Position numbers and translations under genes: made by a program. The notes beneath the pieces were generated by a model. It had not been told where the DNA came from, ran no database searches, and saw only the letters and a list, made by a program, of their open reading frames with translations. Below, piece by piece: positions 10,134 through 22,100 of a stretch of 64,000 nucleotides of DNA. The stretch is from Haliotis asinina (Eukaryota; Mollusca; Gastropoda; Lepetellida; Haliotidae): positions 46,352,645 through 46,416,644 of the forward strand of contig NC_090281.1 in the NCBI RefSeq assembly GCF_037392515.1. The letters are read 5' to 3'. How positions within the stretch are numbered: position 1 is the first letter of the stretch; every line of letters starts with the position of its first letter.

Positions 10134-13100
10134 CGACATCCGGAGGCTCATCCTCGACAATCTCACCTCAGGCAAGTCTTGTCTTCCCTTCTAGTGGCGA
10201 GATATGAAATGTGTTCCTTGTTGTCTGCCTGTGAAGTGAAATTTTCATTTTTCAGTTGACAGTGATAATGAATCTGATTGAGATCAGGCATTAGATTCTG
10301 TTTCATATATTTTTGGCTATAAATGGCTATTATGGTTTTGTCTCATGAGACCACCACCACAGGGCCCCATGGCCCCCTACAGCCAAGAGCAGCTAACTCT
10401 AGACATTAACCTTGCACCTTACTTTCCATGCTGTTGTTCAACTGTTGATGAGTGGTTCTGAAATGGCTACTGCAAATATGGTTCCCTCTTTTCCCCGCAT
10501 GGGTAATTTAGAGATAGCTTCTGAAGTTTTTTATTTGTTGTAACTTATGCCTGTCCCTGTCATCTTTGCCATGTGCTTGTCAAGATGGCAGATAGGTACC
10601 TTAGCTGGGCTCACCTAATTTCATTGTCTTCCTGAAGGGTTTAGTCAATGTTTTATGTCAGTTGTATTTTGGCTTTTAGGTTTAGCATGTTAGTGCATTT
10701 CCCATGGCTTGCTTTTTCTACATGTGTTTTAGTGTATGTGGTAGTTAAAATGCGGCTTCATTCTTTCATTATGCTACAGCACAGAAATTGCGGACTGCTG
10801 ATAGACCAAGGGCCAGGTGGTGATGACTTTTCATCGTCACTGCTGGCACGCCAACTTACCGACATGTGCACTCATCTGGCTTGGGACAGTATTGGGTGCT
10901 GTGGCAGTCAGATGATGGTTTTCAGTGGCATGTTATTCTGTTATCTTTGCCTTTCACTATCACATCTTCCTTGTTTCCGGCAGCACTTCAGGTTGGCGGG
11001 AGGCTGCGGAGGCGGTTTCTACCTTCTAGGATTCTAAACCCTTGCTGGAGTACCCCTCTACTTTTCGCCAGCAGCTTTCTCCCCTTGCCTCCGCTTATTT
11101 TTCTGCCTAGGCAAAGGAACCTGCTAAATGGGCAGCCCTTTTTGAAGTCCAAGCGGAGCAGATTGGTAAATGGCAGGGGAAGGCCGGCTCAATCACAGCA
11201 GCCTTTTTGGGGCAAGGGGATGCCAGCCGAGGTTGGCTGAGTTGAGTTTTGCCGACTGTGGGGGTGCACTGTCTTTTGCCAAACGTCCCTGTTGTCCGGC
11301 TGTCATTCATTTCTTTAAGAATGGGAGACAACCACATCAAATCCCTTGGTCCTGTCCACGCTCAGAGATGGCCATTTGCCACAGTCGATACCAGATTAGT
11401 CAGCCACTACGGTGTTTCCTGAGGGTCAACAAGGAGAGGGGTTTTACTCCATTTCTTTCCTAGTGACCGAGAAAGATTGAGGGTTCAAAGCCATTCTGAA
11501 TCTCCAAGGGGTGAACAGATTAATAGATGATGGAGACATTGTGCTCAGTGATCTCCATCTAGACAGTAGATTGGCTCATGTCAGTCGATCTCAAAGACAC
11601 GTAACTTCATGTTCCTATGCACCCCAATTTCTAAGAAGTACCTTCAGTTCTCCTTCAAGAGTATGTACTGCCAGTTTTGTGTGCTTCCTTTCGGCATCTC
11701 CACGGCACAGAGCGTGTTCACCGAACTTACACTGATTCCAGCCTAGTTAGCCAGGTCTCAGGACAGGTGGTGTTACCCATATCTGGACGACTGGCTGCTC
11801 AGGGTGCTTTATCTGCAGTTAAACAGGGAATGCACATATCAAGTGATTGAAGTCCTAGTGAAACTCAGCTAGATTATCAACCTCAAGAAATCAAAGCTGG
11901 TTCCAGTCCAGGATCTGGTATTCTTAGGGACATGTTTCTGTACGAAACAGGGAATTGTCTCCCTTGATGCTAACTGTGTCATCAAAGTCTGGAGGACTGT
12001 TCTTCATTTTTTCGAGTCGCGCTGGGCGTTGGTTCAGACATGCCTTCAGTTGCTAGGCAGCATGGTGATGTCAGTGGGTGTGGTTTGGCATGCATGTCAA
12101 GAATGTGACCTATACAGACTCCATCCCTCTCGGTTCAAACGGATACCTCTCTCTCTGGTTGGAGAGAAGTCAGGCCTTTAGTCGGAGTAGGAAGTAGGCC
12201 TGCACGTCAATGTCTTAGAATTGAGAGCTTTATGGAGTTTGTTCACGGTCGGGTGGTGCATCTAGATACATCCTGAAGTAAGGTGGCACAGTATAGCCAT
12301 CACTCCTACAGGAGGTGTGGCAGTTTCTACTGTGGTGCAACCAGTAGAACATTCGGGTGCTGCCTGTTCATCTTCCAGGGGTAGACAATGTGTGGGCAGA
12401 TGCTCTCTCACGGCACATTCTAGCTCTGTACGAATGGATACTCCTTCAGGGAATATTGGGGATTATCTCCCAGTCGTTTAGGTGGATCTGTTTGCCTCTG
12501 GGGTGATGAATCAGATACAGGTGTCTTGCTCCTGGATTCTGGATCAGAGGACAGTAGCCAAGGACACCTTTCAGCTTGACTGGATGGACAGGGTACTGTG
12601 GGCGTTCCCAACAATACCTCTGATCCTCAGAGTTCAGTCACAGCTGGCCGCACAACCAGCTCAACTACTTGTGCTTCTTGCAGCGATTTGGTCAGCACCA
12701 AGCTGGTTTCCGAAACTTTTCAGGTTTCTGGTACAACCTCCTATACTGTTACCTTGTCAGCCGGACTTACTATCCTAGAATGGAGTGCCCCAACTGAATC
12801 CCAGGATTCAGTGGGTGGCCTGGCCGCCGTCCGGAATCGGCTCCAAGTGAGCGGAATTCCTGCATCCGTTGCAGACACGATTCTGGCTTCGCAGAGGGAT
12901 TTGACAAACGTTCAGTATGAGGATGGATGGGGCTGTTATGTATGCTGGTGTGTTGGCAGAGGGATTCCTGATCCCTTTTCTACAGATTTAGTCTCTGTTT
13001 TGAAATTTCTTCAATCTCGGTTTGAAGCTGGCCAGGCGGCTATTGATGGTGCACTGTTGGAGCAAGACCTTATTCACAGCTTTCTAGCAGGCATGGACAG

Positions 13101-16100
13101 ACTCCATCCTGCTGTCCAAACATGCCAGTCCCTGTGGGATCTGTCAATTGTTATAATCAGTTTTGCTGTTAGGGCAGGGGTAAGGTGGGTCTACTGTCAA
13201 ACAAACGATTTCCCAGTGGATTGTTTTGACTATTCGTCAAATAAAGGTTGTGTACCACCTGAGGGTTTGAAGACTCAGTCAGTTAGGGTGGAATATGCCA
13301 AGTCCTGCCTGTTGAGGAGATCTGTACATTCATCCATCATTACCAACCTAACAAATACTCCAACGAGCATTCTCTTTTCGGTCAGTCATATCTCTCTAGT
13401 GAGCAGGGTTCCACCTCTGTGGCTGACTGAGGTTTCATGTTTTTTGTGAAATGAACCATTATCTGCCAATTTAACTGATGTGGTGTCTATACAAGCTTTC
13501 CTACCTATCTTCTAGTTGTTGGGTTCTATCATGGCAGTTTTTATCCTATGTACTTTGCAATCCTCTTTGCTGCTCAATGGCCTTGAAAGCATTTGTTTTG
13601 GTTGTTTGATACAGACAGAATACCACTCAATGGATCAGTCTTTAGGAGGCTGTCCTATGCTTATATGTACCCCAAGGAGGCATGTATCAAAAGAATCGAA
13701 CTAACCTGTAGATATTCCAAATTCTTTGAAAATATTCCTCCTTAAATACGTCTACCCACCTCGGGATACGGCCACCCACCTCTCCATATTCTGTCTGATT
13801 ACATGCAGCATGGAAAGTGAAGTGCACGGTAATACTCTAGAGGGGCATGGGGCCCTGTAGGGGTTTCTCACAAGATAAAAATTTTAGTTTTTTATTATTT
13901 TATTCAAACATTGTTACAACTGTTGTTGATTTAAAATGGACATTTAAATGGTTATATGCACCTCAAGGAGGACTTTATTCAGAGAGACCCGTGAAGGTCC
14001 CAGGGTAGAATAGGCCTTCAGCAACCCATGCTTGCGATAACAGGCGACTCACACACATAGGATTTACCAGAGTGAAAAACATCCAAGACCTGCATCACTT
14101 TAGCAGGGGTAAACCTTGCTCAGAAAAGATACAACATAAAGTCTCATATGGGACCAAAAACATGAGATTGTTTCAAATCTTATGAGATTTAACTGTTCAT
14201 GATCATTCACTAGAAAAGGAATAAATGACAAATATGACGTCATATGTATTTAATCAACTTAAAGTAAGCAAGTCATGAATTGCAATAAAGTACACAACAT
14301 GAAATTGCATTGATGATTATGGAAATATATGTTACTCTTGAATGACTAAACAGGTTGACACAGATGACAGTTGTACTTGATCATTAGTAAGTCAACTCCA
14401 GTCAAGGGAGAAGTGCAGAAAAAGGGACAGCCAGGTGTTAGAGAAGTATGTGCACATGTGCCGACAGAATTTTTTATTCATTAACCTGTGTTGTCGTCAT
14501 GCTTTCTCGCACACCTGGCTCTCCCTTTCTCTACACTCCTCCTTCAGAACAAACAGTGAACTGTGTCAATATTTTAATGATAGTTTGTTAAACAACTTTT
14601 TCATTTTGGGGACAAAAATTCTGCAAAAGAACTCTCAGAGTTGGCATGATGCTTTAATTATGATCAGCATTTCATTGAGTATTTTATGTTTATCAGTTTT
14701 CGAGTTAGATTTCGATTCATTGGTCTGTTTTTGAGCCAAATGGACTATAGGTAGTGCTTTCTAGTGTCGAATTTGAATCCATTCAACGATAAGAGGACGA
14801 CAATCTTTACACACTTGTATTCATTCTGTTTCTTGCATTTTGGTTTACAATATCTCAACAATGTGCCGTGCTCATGTGCATGGGAGAGCATGAGTAATTG
14901 ACTGTAGCAACAACCTAAAAAAAGCGCGGAAAATTGTTGCAGCAATGTACATATAGCAGGAAATTAACGTGAAATTACTAGTCTTGACATTAGCGTAAGA
15001 TATATAAACGGACGTTTCAATAAATTGAGACAATTACCTTTTTATAACCTCTTGTATGTTGTGGCATTTTTCTTTAATGAACACGCTTCCTTGTTACTTC
15101 GTTTGTGTTAAGAAGTACAAAAGCAAAACAGTTTTTTTTTCTTATCTGTAGATATAGCAATAGGTGTCATGTATTGTTGGTTCAAGGATGTGAAAAAAGG
15201 CAGATACCAGTGGTGATGCTAGTAGATCTACAGATTCAATTACAAACACATGTTTATTTACATGCACATCTCCAGGTTTGGGATTTCAAATTCACTTAAC
15301 AATTCAAGTAGGCTTGTGTATTTCAACATAGGTATGCTTTCTTTCACCATCCAGTACACCACTTTCAAGCATGTAATAATACTGTGCCCTTCTTTTGTCT
15401 TTATGGAAGAAATAGCCTTGTCAATGCTTTTTTAGCTCGATTGGCTCTGTGATGGCATGTTGATGGTCCAAGGACATTATGTGTCTTGTGATTGTTGTCA
15501 TTTTAAACTTGTCAGTCCAAACCAACATTGCATTTTGAAGTTTTAATTTTCTGCATAAGTCACACAGCATTACTCTTTTGTCATCATCATGCTTCAACCA
15601 CTCAGCAATTTAGATTTCCATGTATTTTGAAATTGAATCTGTATAAATCGACTAGCATCACTACTGTTGTATGTTTTCTGTTTTTCATCAAGGTCAATGA
15701 TTTCAGTTGTTTCTTCATTTCCATTTGTAATCGTTAAAAATTTCACTTTTGAATGAGATGGTTTCGTTAGCAGATGCTTTTTGGGAGGTATGATGTTGCA
15801 GAACACAACTTCTGAACTCTGTACAGTGTCACACAGTGCATAAACAATACAGTACTGCAATGTTCAGAGTTTACCATACTCCTTGCAGTGCAGCTCGTTT
15901 CATACAGCAGTGTGTAACGGTGTTCGATGTTCCATACTGGAAGTTATGTTTCGAAGATTAAGAGTAGGTAGAAAGCAACAGGACAGAACAAAATAAAAAT
16001 GACAAAACCTTTCTCAGTAAAATAGACTGAACACTTTATTATTTCTAATCGTTTAGGTGTAATTTTATGTCATCGCACATAAATTTTAGTGCGATTTTGT

Positions 16101-19100
16101 AACATTTGATGCGAGAAAATCAAGATATCGTGGCCCAAGTCAATACCTGTTCTGGTTTTCCATTCCACATTAGGGTGACATGCCATGACATAACTGGAAT
16201 ACGTTTAAAAGCGGCAGTTAACCCACAAATGTGGAGTAGTGTGTAGTAACTGGTCTGTAAAAGCAACATCACTTCAGCACCAGTCCAACCATAAATTCCA
16301 AATCTGTTCACTGAAATGGTAACCAAATACAAAATCAGCTGGTAATGTCAGTGAGGTTAAAAACAATTGGACCTGTTTCACTACTATTAAAACAAACTAT
16401 TTTCAAATTCAGCAGCTGACAGTAACAAATATTGACATGCTTCTTTTACATCATTTATGTTATAGGCATTTGATATGCGTATGCTGAAATGTCCATGTTT
16501 ACACTGTAAATAAAAGACTGGGCAAAATAGCAATGACTTGATTATATGTGTTGTATATGACTTCAATTTTAAGAGGAACCTATTTGAGACCTATTTGAGT
16601 TTGTGGATCTATAAGCTAAGTGTTTGAAATAACTTCATCTCCCAACTCACAGGCTGTATGTTTGCAGGAAGGGAGGCATGGCTGATCCACACGCTGGTAG
16701 ACTATTACTATGTCACACATTCTGTGAGGATTGAAGAAATCCTGGCCGAGGTCCGAGAACCTCAGGACAAGGCAAGGAACATTTCTGAACTTAGTGTTGA
16801 CCTATAATGAATCTGAATATAATTCTTCTCAGGTGTTGAGATTCATCTTATCTATACAAATGAACACATGGCATCCATATTGAATTGTCGATCTATTTAT
16901 TATGTTTAGCTGTTTTTGTAAGATGAAAATGTACAGAAGACAAGAGCTCTTGTCACGTTTCAGCCATTGTTTGGCTGATTGAGTTACCTGATAGACAATA
17001 TTCTAATGATCCTCAGATAGTGCATCACAATGCAAAAGCCAGTCGTAACTCCCAACACTTTAATGTAGACTTATGACAGTCAGAGCACCAAGATGATATT
17101 TTCTCCAATACTTTAACTTAGACCTAAAACAGTCAGCTGGAATGACTGTGGAATGGGAAGCAGATGACTTGATGACCAACTTCTTCCACTTCTTCCACTT
17201 CTGTTTCAGCCATTGCTGGACAAGCTACAGGATGGTTTGAAGAACAAGGAGAAGTTGCAGTCACTGCAGCTGCTCATGTACATTGTCTACAAACAACCCC
17301 CCTGGACTCACAAGATAGTGGCCTCTCCCATCTTCTCTACATTGCTCAAGTGTCTCAAGGTTAGCCTGTAAAGTTTAGATGTTGTAATTCATGTTGTGCA
17401 GGGTTTATAAAATATGCATTGGAATTTATGTGATGAATTCGTAAACGTTCGTCTCTATATCGAACAACAAGGCTATTAGAATAGTGGTATTTCTTTCAAA
17501 TGTCCTAATTTTTATGCCGAGGATGGATGGATGGATGCATGCATGTGTCATTAAACTTGGCATGTGCCCTCTCAATTGTAGGACCCTTTGAGGAGGTTGG
17601 GGTCAACATAAATCAAGCTCAACATGCAATTTTTTAGTATAGCATAGGCAAATGGTTATAGCCATGAAGTAATGTCTGATTGTATCTTTACAAATCTTAC
17701 AAACGCTGGTGCTATGTCTGTTCAAGGTCATCTTTGAGTGTTTTGTGAAACATGACTCTATTGAAGTCAGGTATTGTTAAACTTTACCTTATACAAACAT
17801 GAGCATGGTAGTGTATGGGGCTTTATAATTGTCTGGATTTAGGATCTGAAACTGATGAAGAACAACTTGAGTGAAAATTAAAGAAAGTCTGTGCCATTAT
17901 GGTTAAAACCATGAGGTTGTTATGAAATATAATGACTTTCATTGCAATTTCTAAGACAACTTCTGCATTGAACGTAAGCCTGGACATAGAAGTTAGGTGG
18001 TTGGATACCCTTCTGTCTTTCAACATGAGAGGTTAACCTGGCAAATACTGTTAACCTGCCTAGTGCGGGTTATTCTGAAGGTAAGAGAAAGACTGGACTG
18101 GTCTGCTGTGTTGAGTCATTCCAGCGTAAGGTATACCAGTGTCCTTTCATTGTAGACCCGTGAATGTCCAGGGTAAAATAGACCTTTAGCAATCCATGCT
18201 TGCCATAAAAGGTGACTATGCTTGTCGTAAGTGGTCAGCCTCGCTGCCTTGGTTGACACACCAGTGGTTCCCAGTTGCACAGATCGATGCTCATGCTGTT
18301 GACCACTCAATTATTTACAGACCACCACCATATGGCTTGATTCTTTTTCAGAAGAAGTCCTCCTTGGGGTACATATAAGCATTTTTATGTCCATTAAAAA
18401 TCCCTACGACAGTTGTAACTATTTTGATAATAAAATATTTACAAAACAAAAAACTCGTTTTTGTCTTGTGGGACCACCTTTACAGCGCCCCCCAGGCCCC
18501 CTACAGCCAAGAGCAGGTAACTCTGGCCGTCTACCTCGCACCTCACTTTTCATGCTGTCGTTCGACTAGAAAGACGTGTGTGGTCCATTTAGATAGTTTT
18601 TGTGCTATCTGCCTACGGAATTATGAGTGAGAAAGAGTCAGCTACTGTATGTATGGTTCCTTTTCTTTCGCACGGGCGTTAGTTGGAATTTCTTGGCTGA
18701 AATTTTCATTCATATATTGTTGTAACTTTGCCGGTCGGGTCCTATCTTCCTGTCATGTGGCAGGCAAGATGGCGGTCTTTATGGCTTCTTTTTAGTGCGG
18801 GAAGTGTTTCGCTTGCGTTTCACTTATTCCTACGTGTTTCTTATTAGTATGTTTTACATGCTAAGATGTCTTAACCCATTTGTTCTTGTTTCAGTCAAAA
18901 TGGGGATGTTGGTTTTTAAGACTTTTCGTCTTTTTCATTGCATTACGCACTTGTGTGTGCACACTTGTTATTGCATTTATCCGCTTATACTTTCTTGTTT
19001 AGCTGGGTTAATGTATTTTGGCAATTTATTATCGCCCGTGCGTTTATATTTTGCATATTGTGTGTTCAATTGCGTATGTTTTCTGTACATCAGTTACCAT

Positions 19101-22100
19101 TAGTTGGTTCTGATTGTTACAGTTTCGGGGTGCACCCAAGTCTTGGGTCTAGGCTCAGGCACGGGTGCTGTCCCTGTGGGAATCTCAGATCCAAGCTACG
19201 GCTCTGGTGTCGTTTTCCCAGCTGGCTCTAGGGGTTTTGCACCGAGCACCGGCTCGGGTGCAATTCCGCTTGCCGGCGCCGGTCCATCGGGTCTCGTACC
19301 GTTGGTCACCGGCAACCTAACTGGTGGTTCTCGAGCACCGGCTTTGCCGCCTGCCTCGGTTCCGCTCAGTGCATCGGGTGTCCCTGCTTCGGCAGCCGAC
19401 CCCACAGGGTCTCGACACCCTGGTTCTTCAATGAGCCAGGGGTAGGCCGACTCGGACATCTCAGCTCTTCTGGGTCTGTTGTCCTTGTTGACGGGTCCCT
19501 TGTGCGTCGGGGTTACCGGCAACCAAACTGGCGGTTCGAGCACCGGCTTTGCCGCCTGCATCGGTTCCGCTCAGTGCATCGGGGTCCCTACTTCGGCGGT
19601 CGATCTCACGAGGTCTCGACGCCTTCTTTTTTCGGCGAACCGACGGAGGCCGATTCGGAGCTTTTCGCTCCGTTCGTCCCCGGGGCAGGTACGCGAATGG
19701 ATCGCGGTAGCACTGACCCGATTCCAAGGAGTTTCGTCTTCCTGGGAAGTGTTTACTCCGTGCAGGGTAGCCGAGATCAAGGGGCTGTGCCGCAGGTGGT
19801 CGTCCCTGCGGACGCCCCCGATCCTTCGGAGTTTCGTCTTCTTGGGGAAGCGTTTGCTCCGTGTAGGGTGGCTGAGGCTCAATTGCCTATTTTACCTTCA
19901 CTCCTCAGTGAGGTAATTAATCTGCTCCTGTAGGGTAGCCGTTCGCGGTTCGATCTCCCGGAGCTTGACCGGCTACTTGATGGGGACGATGCGCTATTTG
20001 ACCCTCCCGCTGTCGACGAGTGCGTGTACGCCTCGATCGCGCTTGGGGGGTCGTCTGGCCACTGCCAGTCGTCGGCTTGTCAGGGTCGCCGCTTGCCGCT
20101 TTGTACCTCATCGAACCAGGTGTTGCGCTCGGTTTCCGCTCCTTTGAGGAGCAACATCGGAACGCCGTGCAGCAACTTAAGGTTGCGGTGCACTCAGCCT
20201 ACCTCTCTGTCTTGCAGAGGCAGGTGGTGTCGCAGGAGGACGGGGACGAGGATTTTTCCTCGTCCACGTTAGAGCGGCAACTTACGGAGGTGCATTCACA
20301 TTTGACGTGCAACTCAATGCGTTCACGAGTCAGATGATGTATGCTGTGATTGGCCTTCGTAGGTTATGGCTGTCGCCAGGTATTCACCGGCTACACAGCA
20401 GGCACTGCTGTCTCTGCCTTTCCGACTGGGCTTGACCCTGTTCCCGGGGGCTTTGACGGGAGTTAGTGAGGCTGCGGAGGCCGTTAGTCAATTCAAGGAC
20501 TCTTAAGTCTTTTCTTGAACAACCCTCCACCTCTCGCTCGCGGCCTTTGGTCCTCAGCTCAAGCTATCCTGCGACTCAGTCTAAGGATGCGCCAAAGTGG
20601 ACTGCTCCACTACAGGCACGGAAGAGCAAGGGCAGGGGTAAAGGGATTACCTCCGGAGCCCTCAGTTGTCCCGTTGCAAGCGGCAATCTCTGCCGTCGGC
20701 CGGGACACTTTGCCTTCTACCCGAAATTCCTGTGGGTGGTCGCCTCCCGTTATTACTCAGGGATGGCCACACGCCACAGTGGAAGCGAGAGCTTACTCCT
20801 TTTGCCGGGATTCGCTGCACTCCGGTGCCGAAGTCGCCGGAAAAGGTGGCAATCCTCCGTGCCGAAATTCAGTCTTTACTGGACAAGGCAACTATAGAGA
20901 TGGTTCCATCAGGACAGGAGACTATGGGGTTTTACTCCACTTATTTCCTGGTAACCAAAAAGAACGGAAGGTTCAGACTTATTCTAAATCTCAAGGGTTT
21001 GAACAACTTGATAGAGGTGCCGTCTTTCAAGATGGAGACACTGAGGTTAGTGATCTCGTCTGTAGAGGCAGGGGATTGGCTTACGTCAATCGACCTCAAA
21101 GACGCATACCTCCATGTACCGATGCATCCCGAGTTCAGGAAATACCTTCGGTTTTCCTTCGACGGGGTTTGTTATCAGTTTTGTGTGCTCCCCTTCGGCA
21201 TCTCCACGGCGCCAAGGGTGTTCACCAAACTCATGCTAGTACCAGTTCAGGGCGCAGGGCAACTTTTGTTTCCCGTACCTGGACGACTGGATCCTCAGAG
21301 CGCTCTCCCAACACTTAAGTCGAGAATCCACACAGCAGGTGATGGATATTCTCACCAGACTAGGTTGGGTTATCTATCTTAAAATCAATTGGTGCCAAGG
21401 CAGGATCTGGTTTTCTTAGGGGCGAGGTTCGAGACAACCCGAGGGGTGGTTTCTCTGTCCCAAGAGCGCATTTTCAAGGTACAGGGCATAGTGTTAAGGT
21501 TCCTTCAGTCCCATATTGCCTCAGCACGGACGTGGCTTCAGTTGCTAGGCAACATGGCGGCGACGGTGGACATAGTCTGGCGTGCACGTCGGAGAATGCG
21601 TTCCATTCAGCAGGCGTTAGCACAACAGTGGTCCCACTCGGAGAGCTACGAGAAGAATCTGGCTATTCCCCAGTGGTTGATACGTCACTTGCGGTGGTGG
21701 ACAGATACCGGGAATCTATTCAAAGGTTTACCTCTGATGACCCCGGTACCGTCGCTCACAGTTCAGACGGATGCCTCCCTCACAGGGTTGGGGGGGATGC
21801 GTCCTGGGCGACCTCGCGATGTTGGGACTATTGTCCGACCAAGAGGCGACCTTGCACATCAATGTGTTAGAGTTGAGAGCTGTGACGTTGGTGTTCGAAC
21901 GCTTCGTGGATCAGGTTCGAAGCCGAGTGGTTTGTCTAGAGATGGACAACCAGACGGCGATGTCCTACATTCTGAAGCAGGGCGGCACTGTGTCTCCGTC
22001 GCTCCTTCAGGAGGTGTGGCAGTTTTCTACTATGGTGCGATCAGTTCAGCATACGGGTTATGCCTGTGTATCTCCCAGGGGTCGACAACGTGCGTGCAGA

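Larger units (their letters stand above)
10172..16667 (+). other. TSC1 intron 1 (non-coding parts)
   Basis: Contains DIRS copy A (10330-13983) and a partial SINE-A (13984-14050). From 14050 to 16650 I see only AT-rich sequence with short chance frames and no recognisable gene, RNA or repeat. Confidence 0.6.

Noticed and set aside
19104-20147. Several overlapping Pro/Arg-rich frames on both strands
   Set aside because: They are shadow frames in the GC-rich ORF1 of DIRS copy B; only the frames aligning to copy C ORF1 are kept.
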